A stretch of DNA of 39,105 nucleotides from CAIVSN01 sp031539165 (GTDB lineage: Bacteria > Patescibacteriota > Gracilibacteria > BD1-5 > UBA2023): assembly GCA_031539165.1 (NCBI GenBank), contig JAVKLK010000014.1, positions 1 through 39,105 on the forward strand, written 5' to 3'. The notes under the pieces are model-generated. The model saw only the letters and a program-made list of their open reading frames with translations, was not told the DNA's origin and did no database searches. Positions 31,382-39,105 of the stretch are shown piece by piece. The position numbers and the translations under genes were made by a program. Numbering within the stretch: position 1 is the first letter of the stretch; every line of letters begins with the position of its first letter.

Positions 31382-31422
31382 CCCCCGAAGGAGGGTGCCG
31401 CGCTATCGCCCTCCTTCGGGGG
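31382..31422 (+). other. Long hairpin between the JAMM gene and the E2/E1 genes
   Basis: CCCCCGAAGGAGGG (31382-31395) and CCCTCCTTCGGGGG (31409-31422) are perfectly complementary 14-mers around a 13-nt loop, 18 bases after the JAMM gene stop. The usual T run is missing (ACTCATTCC follows), so it is not a normal intrinsic terminator. It may stabilise or process the mRNA, end transcription with a factor, or block readthrough into the next genes. The right arm also carries a CUCC sequence able to pair with the Shine-Dalgarno type GGAG. Confidence 0.7.
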
Positions 31423-31465
31423 ACTCATTCCCCTTGTTCATTAACATTCTTATGGAGCCTCTGTC

Positions 31466-31957
31466 ATGCATTCATTCTGGACACTGTTAAAAGCCGAGTT
31501 TGCTGCTGAAGTAATTTCAAAAGCTCTCTTTTCTGGCAAATTCCCTCGAGCGATTGCTTGGAGTCTCATACTCGGGTACTTCACAGCAAAAACGATATAC
31601 TCTTTGCTTCAGATTTTTGGGGCAATAATCAAACTGTGCGTACCCGATTCATTTCGGACAAGAAGAGTCTTAAAGAAGGCTCAGGAAATCTGCAAGGAGT
31701 TTGGAACCATTGGGACAATTCTTGATTCGCCATCTGGTAAGATACTCCAAATATCAGAACTCCGAGCACAACACTCCATCTGCATTCAGGTACAGCGACA
31801 ACGATTCCGCATGTATGTAGATTTTTTTGGAGCAGAGGTTCCAATGGAATACCCATTAATCCAATCATTCTGCTCTCAAAGAATTGAACTTACTCGGGAA
31901 TTTGTCCCGTATGTTGTACAACAGTTTCACCTCAACTTTCTTCAAGGAACATCATGA
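31466..31957 (+). CDS. Small membrane protein of the E2/E1 cluster; TGA stop
   Basis: A 163-residue protein with one or two hydrophobic segments (about residues 31-60, AWSLILGYFTAKTIYSLLQI) and a soluble C-terminal part (TGT-like beta region RAQHSICIQVQRQRFRMYVD). GGAG lies ten bases before the ATG. The end is the important point: the frame meets TGA at 31955, overlapping the next ATG as ATGA. Under code 25 it would continue 119 codons out of frame through the next gene to a TAG at 32312, giving a tail with no protein-like pattern. The natural end is therefore the TGA, as in a standard-code genome. The family and function are unknown; linkage to the conjugation enzymes is positional. Confidence 0.65.
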   Translation: MHSFWTLLKAEFAAEVISKALFSGKFPRAIAWSLILGYFTAKTIYSLLQIFGAIIKLCVPDSFRTRRVLKKAQEICKEFGTIGTILDSPSGKILQISELRAQHSICIQVQRQRFRMYVDFFGAEVPMEYPLIQSFCSQRIELTREFVPYVVQQFHLNFLQGTS

Positions 31958-32574
31958 AATATGGAATCAAACTTATTCTCACGGCCTTCCTTCTTTTGTG
32001 GGGATATGCCGGAGCGGCAAATACGTTTATTCAAGCGGTTGACGAACAAGAACGTATTTTGAAGCTCTATCAATCCGGAGATATTTCCGAAACAGAAGCA
32101 GAAAGAGAGCTCTTCAGGATACGAAAAGTCATCCGAGAAGCTCAACAAAGTCAGTTTCCTTTCAAATATGGAAACCGAGGGATGTATACTGAAAATAAAA
32201 CAACGGAGGCAAGTGAGTTGCGGGAAGATATGATTATGGTTCGTTTCTTCCTGGATAGATATGCCCCTTTCTGGAGAGTTCGAGTCGCAAACGCAACAGT
32301 CTTTGTTCTGGTAGTCTGTATAGGTGGACTGCTTGTCCTCCCCTATCTCCTCAGTAAGTATGGGGCAAGAAGCCTCGAGCATACGGTAAATACTCGTAAC
32401 GCCGGATACCATGAAATCTCTCCCCCAGAACTCAGAAATACATACTACCCGAGTCCTCCTCAAGGAAGAACACTGGCCGAAGCCATGGGAACAATCCCCA
32501 CTCAAAACCAACGAACCACCATCCAATCACAGGGACCCCTTCATAGCGGAGAAGTCCCTGTGCACCTACTCTAA
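31954..32574 (+). CDS. Signal-anchored membrane protein of the E2/E1 cluster
   Basis: A 206-residue protein with a signal peptide (residues 1-22, ending YAGAA), an extracytoplasmic helical region rich in Glu, Arg and Gln (residues 25-105), a hydrophobic segment at about residues 114-131 (ATVFVLVVCIGGLLVLPYLL) and a polar cytoplasmic tail. AAGGA precedes the ATG by seven bases and lies in the preceding gene, and the two overlap by four bases, so translation is probably coupled. It has no TGA codon. It might be the membrane target or anchor of the conjugation system; no family is recognised. Confidence 0.65.
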   Translation: MKYGIKLILTAFLLLWGYAGAANTFIQAVDEQERILKLYQSGDISETEAERELFRIRKVIREAQQSQFPFKYGNRGMYTENKTTEASELREDMIMVRFFLDRYAPFWRVRVANATVFVLVVCIGGLLVLPYLLSKYGARSLEHTVNTRNAGYHEISPPELRNTYYPSPPQGRTLAEAMGTIPTQNQRTTIQSQGPLHSGEVPVHLL

Positions 32575-32596
32575 TCAATCCCACTAAGGAGAAACC

Positions 32597-33055
32597 ATGT
32601 CTCAACACGATTACCCCTCATGGGTACTCAGAAACCCAACAGTATACAGAGAACGTCTTCAATACGAAGCACGCGAACTCTATCAAAAGTTTCCTCATAT
32701 AGGAATTTATCGCTCTGGCCCTCTCATGTACCTTGAGGGGCCCGTCGTAACACTGAGCAAAAATCAGTATACGATTCGAGTCATATATCCTCCGAACTAC
32801 CCCTACAAGAAACCCGAAGCCTATGTCCAAGACGACGATGTCATCGAATACTGCAAGCAAAGAGGAATGCACGGATTTCACCACCTTGGAGTATCGTCGG
32901 AAGGACTCCGACTCTGCATCATGGGGGAATCTGACCAAGTAAACAAAGGTTGGACTCCCAATCAAACGGGTATCACAATTTTGGAATACGCCATCATGTG
33001 GCTCCATGCTTACGAATTCAAAAAAGTTCGTGGGTATTGGCCACTTCCAGAGTAA
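32597..33055 (+). CDS. E2-like ubiquitin-conjugating enzyme
   Basis: A 152-residue protein with the UBC fold of bacterial E2-like proteins. RVIYPPNYPYKKPEAYVQ matches the strand and Pro-rich YPxxYP segment of E2s, HHLGVSSEGLRLCIMGESD contains the candidate catalytic C107 in the typical GxLCL context, then GWTPNQTGI and the helix ILEYAIMWLHAYEFKKVRGY with final YWPLP, the WP ending of these families. The HPN triad of eukaryotic E2s is not evident; H95/H96 are close by. A good Shine-Dalgarno site, AAGGAG, lies six bases before the ATG, unlike most genes in the window. It has no TGA codon. Thioester transfer of a ubiquitin-like protein is expected from the family. Confidence 0.85.
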   Translation: MSQHDYPSWVLRNPTVYRERLQYEARELYQKFPHIGIYRSGPLMYLEGPVVTLSKNQYTIRVIYPPNYPYKKPEAYVQDDDVIEYCKQRGMHGFHHLGVSSEGLRLCIMGESDQVNKGWTPNQTGITILEYAIMWLHAYEFKKVRGYWPLPE

Positions 33056-33091
33056 TATCATTCATTCACCATCATCTCAAAGGAGCGCATC

Positions 33092-34129
33092 ATGAGTAAA
33101 AAAGAATACGTCATTCCCGGTCTGGAAGACGTAGGAGTACCTGGGAAACGAAATGTCGGACAACCGAAGGTAATCTCAGAAGTACTTGATTCCTACCGAG
33201 CAGGAAATGGGGTGGTAATCAAAGATACAGGAATGCCTGCAACCCAACAGGAAGTTCCATTTCTTGATCCAACAACCACTTCTCGGTTGGTAAACCTTCC
33301 AACGAGCATGGGCTCACCCTACACTATGCCAAATGAGCGGAAGGATACGCTTCTTCCATCTCTACAAAAGGCTCACGTGGTGGTGGTCGGTCTTGGTGGA
33401 GGAGCCCCCATTCCGGTAGAACTCTTAAAAGCGGGTGTCGGAGAATTCAGCTTGTACGATGCAGACACTCTTCAGGCCGAAAACCTCATTCGACACCCCT
33501 GCGGTATTGACTTTGTTGGGCAACCGAAGGCAGAAGCGACTCGGATATTTCTGGAAAGACAAAGCGGAAATGCTGTTTCCTGCAAAAGTTTCTCGGAAAA
33601 TATCTTTGATTCAGAAACCATTGAGTCCAACATAGCACGTGCTCAACTTTTGGTTGTTGCAACCGATACAGAATCTTCCCGTTTCTACCTCAATGAAATT
33701 TCTGTACGATACGGAATTCCCGCCGTATTTGTCGGAATGTTTCAAGGAGGAATGGGCGGGGAAATCTTCGTATCCAATCGAGAATCTGGATGTTACTGCT
33801 GTCTTGCGGAATTTCTCGGAAGGAAGGAATTCATTTCTACCTATACAAATACCGTAGCGAAAGAATCCTGTACCTCATCCCGAGATACCCAAGCCATGCC
33901 CGGATTGGGTACAGATCAGGGGATATTGTGTCATATTGCTGCGAGAAAAGCACTTGATGTTTTGGCAAAATCTCCCCACCACTCTCTCCCATCTCTCGGA
34001 AAAAATTGGATTATTTTCTCGCTCTCAGGAATTCCAGGAATTCTTCCGGAAACACTCAGTTCACTCCAGAAAGATGTTCCAAAGAATCCGAATTGCAGCG
34101 TTTGCAATCCACAAATACTCTCAAAATAG
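33092..34129 (+). CDS. ThiF/E1-like activating enzyme
   Basis: A 345-residue ThiF-family adenylating enzyme, the E1 of the cluster. The Rossmann loop is VVVVGLGGGAPIPVE (G100-x-G102), then FSLYDADTL and NLIRHPCG (N131, R134), GQPKAEAT with K147 and the VVATDTESSRF motif (D192). CxxC pairs at C234/C237 and C335/C338 probably bind zinc. C260 in KESCTSS is a candidate thioester cysteine. A 90-residue N-terminal extension is unlike MoeB or ThiF. AAAGGAG lies about seven bases before the ATG. All 31 glycines use GGN codons. It should activate the C-terminus of a ubiquitin-like protein and pass it to the E2. The gene ends with TAG followed by a C9 run and a terminator. Confidence 0.88.
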   Translation: MSKKEYVIPGLEDVGVPGKRNVGQPKVISEVLDSYRAGNGVVIKDTGMPATQQEVPFLDPTTTSRLVNLPTSMGSPYTMPNERKDTLLPSLQKAHVVVVGLGGGAPIPVELLKAGVGEFSLYDADTLQAENLIRHPCGIDFVGQPKAEATRIFLERQSGNAVSCKSFSENIFDSETIESNIARAQLLVVATDTESSRFYLNEISVRYGIPAVFVGMFQGGMGGEIFVSNRESGCYCCLAEFLGRKEFISTYTNTVAKESCTSSRDTQAMPGLGTDQGILCHIAARKALDVLAKSPHHSLPSLGKNWIIFSLSGIPGILPETLSSLQKDVPKNPNCSVCNPQILSK

Positions 34130-34144
34130 CCCCCCCCCTTCTCT

Positions 34145-34171
34145 CCCTTCTTCCTCAAGAAGGGTTTTTTT
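34145..34171 (+). terminator. Terminator after the E1-like gene
   Basis: CCCTTCTT (34145-34152), loop CCTC, AAGAAGGG (34157-34164) and a run of seven T. It ends the conjugation cluster and separates it from the convergent UPF0489 gene, whose stop codon overlaps the T run. Confidence 0.9.
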
Positions 34172-34934
34172 ATTCTTTCTTAAGCAATCGACTGAGAACC
34201 TCAAGGGCACGATTTCAAGGAATAAAGAATGGGCTCGTCGCAAGAGTAATATAAGCAACTCGACTGGCAAAGAATTGAATCACTCTCCGCTTCATTTCAA
34301 ATGAAATATCATCCAATTCTTCAGAAAAAAAATCTAAATCGAGGTTCAAAATTGAGTTTTTTGGGAAAATCGAATCTATTTCGTTTGAATCGGAAGAATT
34401 CGGTATGCTCCAACGCTGAATTTCTCGAAGTAAATCTTGTTCACCCTCTATACGAACCACTTCTCCTATAAGTCAATCATTTTTGGCAGGAATAATATAG
34501 TTTCACACATTACATTCGTAGTTCACGTACTTCCATACGGCGCCCAAATCATCACGGCAGGGAAAAGGATTAGAATTTTCCCATAAGTCAGAGTGCATAT
34601 CGATATGGATCAGAGTGGCCCCCATACCAATAATACCCTGCTTCAAGGCTTCATACCAAAAATAGAGGACATGGTTATGATTGTCCACTAATACTGCAGG
34701 GGTACCGGCAAAGGTACTCCGCAAAAAATACTCAAGCCCGTTACCCACAATCAAAACATCCCCTTCCATGCTGGCAAAAGCAATCTCTGAAGAGAGGGCT
34801 GCTTGAGCAAAATCACCTTCAATGCAAGAAGCAATTCTCAGTCCCTGCGGGAAGCTTCCCATATCAGTGTCCGAAGGAATAAAGGATGCATTCCCTATTC
34901 AAATGGGAAGATATACGGGAGTCTCGTATTTCAT
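34170..34934 (-). CDS. UPF0489-family protein
   Basis: A 254-residue protein. VLVDNHNHVLYFWYEALKQG and LIHIDMHSDLWENSNP match the conserved core of UPF0489, an arginase-like alpha/beta fold of unknown function with DxH-type metal ligands; LNLDLDFFS supplies the third motif. TGA codons (34899, 34503, 34476, 34215) are Gly, so this gene follows the host code, in contrast to the four genes before it on the other strand. It starts four bases after the end of the CMP-kinase gene and is probably cotranscribed with it. A link to the conjugation cluster is not supported beyond adjacency. Confidence 0.72.
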
Positions 34935-34938
34935 GTTT

Positions 34939-35496
34939 TTATTTCTCCTTGCTGAAGTGGGCATCTATCTTCTGAATAGCAAGCTGAAGCACATCCTCAA
35001 TAAGACGATTCGTGGTGTCAATAACCAAATCGTACTGAGCCATATCATAGATATCAATCCCATAATACTGCCGGTAGCGAATATTCTCACTCTCTCTTCG
35101 AGTACGAATATTCTTAACAGTATCTTCTATATCTACATGAGATTCGACTCAGGCACGAGATTCATCATGGTAAATTCGCTTCGCTGCCTCTTCTGGAGGA
35201 ACCGTCAAAAATATCTTAAACGAGTGAGGAACGCACCAGAAAGCAAGCCGCCCATCAAGAATAAAGTGATGTTCCTTCTCACCAAGAACACGAGATCGCT
35301 CATCAAGAATACGATCGATTACTCCTCCATCCCGCTCAGCCTCACGACCAAGATCTATAAGACTCACTCCTCTTTCCATGGCAAGCTCCCGCATAAGACC
35401 TCCCGCTGAATAAGATGTAAGTCCGTAATGAGCTACAAGACCTTTGGAAAGAGTGGACTTCCCAGCGCCGTGGTGTCCAGCAAGAGTGATAATCAT
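34939..35496 (-). CDS. cmk: Cytidylate kinase
   Basis: A 185-residue nucleoside monophosphate kinase of the archaeal-type (d)CMP kinase branch. Walker A is AGHHGAGKSTLSKGL, followed by YSAGGLMRELA, the FILDGRLAFWCVPHSFKIFL strand, PPEEAAKRIYHDE and a late RRESENIRYRQYYGIDIYD that matches the lid and nucleotide-binding end. ATG at 35496 opens two residues before the P-loop strand (MIITLAGHHG), so longer starts are rejected. One TGA (35149) is Gly. It makes CDP/dCDP from CMP/dCMP. It is divergent from mutY. Confidence 0.85.
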
Positions 35497-35585
35497 AGAG
35501 CTCTGTAAGTATGCTTTAGGATATTTTCGCGAGTTTACATTTTTTTGCAAACGGATACTCTGCATGTATCCAAAACGTTCCTGCC

Positions 35586-36611
35586 ATGTCGCTTCCTCCT
35601 TTTGAATATGATGCACTTCTTAATTGGTTCGCCAGCAATGGACGAACTCATTTGCCTTGGAGAAATCTTGACACAAAGACGAAGAAAGAGCGAGGATATT
35701 TTGTATGGCTTTCGGAAATTCTCCTTCAACAAACACAAGCGGAACGAGTTGTTCTATTTTACAAACGAATACTCGAAACATATCCAACAGTAGAGGACTT
35801 ATCTCAGACCTCATACGAGCTCTTTTTCCCGCTCTACCAATGACTTGGATACTATAGTCGGGCGAGAAATCTCCTAAAAACCGCGAAAATTGTATCCGAA
35901 TCATATGGATGAGTTTTCCCAGAAGATACAAACGAACTCCTCTCTCTTCCTTGAGTAGGAAAATACACTGCGGAGGCGATACGGTCATTTGCCTATCAAA
36001 TTCCCACTCTTTGTTTCGATACAAATCTTGAAAAGATATTCTCACGGTATTATCATGGTTCTCGCTATCAAAAACTCTCCCCAAAAGAAAAACAATTACT
36101 TCTTGAAGCTTTCCAGAACTCTTCTTTTTCTGGAAAAAGCGCCCAAGTAAATGCTGCCTTCATGGATCTTGCAACCATCTGGAGCAAAAACCAAAAAGGA
36201 CTTATAGATTTCTGAGCAAGTCCATTTTCTCATTGTCGTTTCACACAAACACAAGGAGAACTGGAGCAAGAAATACGAAAGCCCGTTCAGTATTTTCCGA
36301 AAAAAGATGCTCGAATTTTCGTGCACCTTCACGAAAACCATACCAGATATTTTTCTTCCGATATTCGGATATATACCCCCTTCAACTTGAACCCTTCAGA
36401 AGAGGATGTGCGAAAACATGTGCAGAATTTCTTCAGAACAACCTATCAGCTGGAAGTATCTGTTAGACCCCCTCATTTTCAGGAGTACATTGAAGATGTT
36501 CCTCATATTTGAGTATTTGCTCAGATACAATCAGGAACTTCCCAATTCCCCATTTTTGGCAAGGTGGACTATCTATCGTTCCTTGATTCCTTGCAAAAGC
36601 CAAACCAGTAG
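35586..36611 (+). CDS. mutY: MutY-like adenine DNA glycosylase without iron-sulfur cysteines
   Basis: A 341-residue helix-hairpin-helix DNA glycosylase. LPWRNLDTKTKKERGYFVWL precedes SEILLQQTQAERVV with the catalytic Glu, and LPGVGKYTAEAIRSFA gives the helix-hairpin-helix with TLCFDTNLEKIFSR for the catalytic Asp. The C-terminal part resembles a NUDIX-like MutY domain remnant. The four-cysteine [4Fe-4S] loop is absent: the segment DFGASPFSHCRFTQTQ has only one Cys. Such MutY variants exist among bacteria. TGA codons (35841, 35910, 35952, 36213, 36510) are Gly. MutY removes A opposite 8-oxoG. Its end overlaps the convergent permease gene by 39 bases. Confidence 0.85.
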
Positions 36612-38882
36612 TCCATAGGTAAGAATACCTCCAAGAAGCGCATAGACAATTCCCATCAAAAGAGAAGGGAGATGAAATGCGAGAAGTGACATAGCAGCAA
36701 TGGCTCAAAAGGAGAGGAGGGTTCCAAAAGTAAGAGAGAGGAGCACTCCAACTAAAACAATACTTCCCGTTGTAACCTGAAATGAATACTTCCTCTCCTT
36801 ATCAGACATTCCGAGAAGTCCATAGAGTCTATACTGCTGGGAGAATAGAGGAATAATTCTCGTAAAAAGAGAGGCGACAGCACCAATAGCAAACAATACA
36901 AGAAATCCAAGAAATAAGGAGAGAACCGAAAGAATTGTATCGGTGATTTTCTTCACTTGAAGCGCTACTCTTTCTACATTTATGCAGGCTACATGGGGTC
37001 AAGAAAGTTGAGTAATTTTCGCTATGTCAGCTTCTATATCAGGAGAATTACGAGCAAGGAAATAGGTCTTAGGAGCACCAGAAAAAGCATCAGGGGAAAC
37101 CTGGAAATAAAAGAACGGGGCAAATCCAGAGGACTTCCGAGCTCGAATGCCGGATACCTGCAAAGAAAACTTTCTTCCAGAAACAGAAAATTCGATAGCA
37201 TCCCCTACATCCACTCAAAGCCGATCCGCAAACTCTTCATCCACAGTTACTTCTTTGGCAGAAGGATTTCCGCTTCCTCGAACCATTCCAACATCGTTGA
37301 GCGAATTAGTAGTAATGGAAAATTCTCGGGTAAATTCCCTTCCTTCCGGGGCGATTCAACGCACAGAAACAATTTTTCCTCGAATAATCGAATAGAGAGA
37401 GTCTGAACCATACGCATCACGAATAGCGGACACATCTGATTCTAGTATATTTGTTGCATATAAATTCGTACCCCCTGACTGAATATCAGTAAGAGTATGT
37501 CGAAAGGTATTTGTCACAACCAAAAAGACACAGGAGAGAGATAACGCAATGACAAGACTGAATAATATACTTCCCGTTGGAATTCCTGGACGACTCAGGG
37601 TTCGTATTCCATCAAAAGCCCAAAAGTGGTTACTCCTTAACCAAAAGAGTCGCTCCTTCAGAAAAAGAGGATATGAAATCTTCCATGGAAAAACCCTCTT
37701 CCAAATGGATTGTCCCCCCGTATCTTTCTCTGGATTTTTGTGGGGAGATCAAGATCTAAGGCATCGATACACTTGGGGGGCAAGTACTATGAAGATTCCT
37801 CCCGCTGTAACAGAAAACGAAAACATAATTGGGTCCGGGAGCATCTGAAACGAGGCTGCTTCTGGGAAGCGACGTACGAAAAAGATGATGGATTGTCCGA
37901 TGCCAAAAGCGACAAGAGAAGAAAGGGCCCAGAGAAGTGCACCACCCATCAAAAATACTCCTACTTGCTGCCAAGATGACATGCCGAGTAACCGCGTAAT
38001 CGAAAGAGCTGGCTGTACTGCTTCGAAGTATCGAGCCACCCCCGTATAGAGGGAAACAGCCGCGAATCCAAGACATACGCACAATATAAGAAGAGTGTAC
38101 CTCCCAAATTCTTCTATGGTTTGATTCGACTTCTCTGCTTGGGAGAGATAGGAATCAACATCGAGTTTTTTATTAAACTTTTGAGCAGACTGTTCTTGGA
38201 GAAGTGCAAATAATCTCGTTGTTTCAGCATCACTCGGGGTCTTTATAAGGAGAGATTTCTGGAGTCGAGCACCCAAAGAAAGAAGTTTTGTTCCCTCAAG
38301 TTCTTCCATAGGAAGAATGACTACATACCCCTCGTCTCAGAAGCTCACCCCCACTTCGCTTGTTTCGTCGATTTGATGGGTAAATACAAGCGTTTTAGAG
38401 TCCAGTTTCAGCGTTTTACCAAATCGATCAATCACATTCTTGGTAGCAGAAATTTTCCCAGAAGCACGAGTCGAAGATGAATGAGTTCCTGAAGTCTCCG
38501 AAGCATCTCAAATCTGCGAGGTGCGATACACGGAATAGAGTGGATACCCTGAATTAACCGCTATTACTCGGATGAGTTCAGATTTGCCACTTGTGTCAAA
38601 AGCCGTGGTATAGAACTCTACTTTCTCAGCGAAATCATATCCCTCTTTCTGAGGGAGTATCTCCTGAATAGATTCTCGTATTGAGCCAGTGAATGTAGCA
38701 TTTGCCGAGATACGAATATCCCCACCAAGGTACGGACGCATTTCAACAGAAATCGAACGCTGAACATTCTCTACAAGTTGACGAATAACCAAAACTCCCG
38801 TTGCGGCAAAAGTTACAATGAGAAAGAGAAGGAGGAGCGAGCGAGGAGCGCTTCGAAGAAGAACGCGGAATAAAGTATGCAT
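36573..38882 (-). CDS. FtsX-type ABC transporter permease (YbbP-like)
   Basis: A 769-residue membrane protein. A signal-like first segment (residues 11-32, SAPRSLLLLFLIVTFAATGV) is followed by a large extracytoplasmic domain. Groups of hydrophobic segments come near residues 265-400, near 440 (GSILFSLVIALSLSCVFLVV) and in the C-terminal VLSLFLGFLVLFAIGAVASL to AIAAMSLLAFHLPSLLMGIV. YRLYGLLGMSDKERKYSF and ITRLLGMSSWQQVGVFLMGG are the cytoplasmic coupling-loop motifs seen twice in YbbP/FtsX-like permeases. Many TGA codons are Gly. An ATP-binding partner is not in the window and may lie beyond its right edge. The ATG at 38882 is preferred; one at 38918 adds 12 residues. Confidence 0.78.
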
Positions 38883-39024
38883 AACGAGAAAGTATCTCCG
38901 AATACTCAAATAATACAAGCCTAGGATTTGGGATATGTCACCGATTTGGATGGGAGAATCGGGGGGAAAAGAGGAATTAACACTCCTTTCTCTCTTCGAT
39001 ATACAGAAAATAGTCAGTATACAA

Positions 39025-39062
39025 CCTCCTCTTCTTTCACCGGAAGAGGGAGGGATTTTTTT
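39025..39062 (+). terminator. Hairpin with T run near the right edge
   Basis: CCTCCTCTTC (39025-39034) pairs with GAAGAGGGAGG (39043-39053) around an 8-nt loop with one bulged G, followed by seven T at 39056-39062. No rightward gene is seen between the mutY end and this point, so its transcript is unclear. Bases 38883-39024 hold no supported gene, only the presumed leftward promoter of the permease gene. Confidence 0.6.
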
Positions 39063-39105
39063 GAAGAAGAAGAAAACATATACGTCATAAAGAAATTACT
39101 CTCCC

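Noticed and set aside
31466..32574. One of the two small membrane proteins as the missing ubiquitin-like protein
   Set aside because: Neither ends in Gly-Gly or shows a beta-grasp pattern by eye. A structure prediction could change this.
34130..34138. Run of nine C after the E1-like stop codon as a second phase-variable tract
   Set aside because: It lies after the stop codon and before the terminator, so length changes would alter neither a reading frame nor a promoter spacer.
34170..34934. UPF0489 gene as a sixth member of the conjugation cluster
   Set aside because: It is convergent, separated by a terminator, uses TGA-Gly and is coupled to the CMP-kinase gene instead.
38935..39090. Possible 51-residue rightward gene at the right edge
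   Set aside because: It contains the terminator hairpin and T run, ends in a Lys-rich stretch with no family pattern, and has no promoter or ribosome binding site.
1..39105. Search for CRISPR arrays, insertion sequences, tRNA-flanked attachment sites and rRNA
   Set aside because: No regularly spaced repeats, transposase motifs, direct repeats of the tRNA-Glu end or rRNA stretches were seen.

Overview
The window reads coherently only if UGA is translated as glycine (NCBI code 25). Read with the standard code, most genes break at TGA. Read with TGA as Gly they become full-length, and the TGAs fall on invariant glycines: the ABC signature SGGQ (13216), the histidine-kinase GSGLGL box (19994 and 20000), the MutY LPGVGKYTA helix-hairpin-helix and the JAMM motif of a protease (31100 and 31124). 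Known TGA=Gly lineages are Candidatus Gracilibacteria (BD1-5) and Absconditabacteria (SR1), so a Patescibacteria/CPR organism of that kind is the best fit. Small genes, mostly absent Shine-Dalgarno sites, lone domains and many cell-surface proteins agree with this. No transposon, CRISPR array or phage module was seen.

Layout. 1-2.6 kb: a secreted fibre-like surface protein behind a promoter whose spacer contains 20 consecutive C, then small membrane and hypothetical proteins. 2.6-8.2 kb: housekeeping genes (miaA, a PHP phosphoesterase, a TrmB-type regulator, a shikimate-kinase-like P-loop kinase, ruvB, rplK, tRNA-Glu). 8.2-11.9 kb: a leftward run of small single-domain enzymes and regulators (two AHSA1/SRPBCC proteins, an isochorismatase-like hydrolase, a DUF3750 protein, a VOC protein, a winged-helix protein). 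12-16.2 kb: a queuosine-precursor transporter, an ABC-F ATPase, a DEAD-box helicase and an O6-alkylguanine-DNA alkyltransferase. 16.3-20.5 kb: a DUF4153 membrane protein, a two-component system and a small secreted proline-rich protein that shares the system's putative operator. 20.5-24.1 kb: a FemX-type ligase, a STAS protein and a two-domain cell-wall hydrolase without signal peptide. 24.1-29.1 kb: a leftward run of a beta-CASP nuclease, a CARDB surface protein, a dUTPase and a polymerase-less PolA. 29.2-34.1 kb: a candidate ubiquitin-like conjugation system. 34.2-38.9 kb: a UPF0489 protein, a CMP kinase, a MutY homologue without iron-sulfur cysteines and a large FtsX-type permease.

The most unusual part is 29.2-34.1 kb. 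A 729-residue membrane protein ends in a JAMM/JAB metalloprotease domain (E543 and H638-x-H640-x10-D651). It is followed by two small membrane proteins, an E2-like conjugating enzyme (C107) and a ThiF/E1-like activating enzyme. This is the enzyme set of bacterial ubiquitin-like conjugation operons (Bil-like), but with a membrane-anchored peptidase and no recognisable ubiquitin-like protein. The four genes after the peptidase also differ in translational style: about 64 glycines and no TGA codon, Shine-Dalgarno-like sites, and an ATGA overlap in which TGA has to act as a stop. The peptidase gene itself uses 17 TGA codons. This suggests that the E1/E2 half came from, or is still written for, a standard-code genome.

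Limits: all family calls come from reading motifs by eye. No alignment, profile search, structure prediction or expression data was available.
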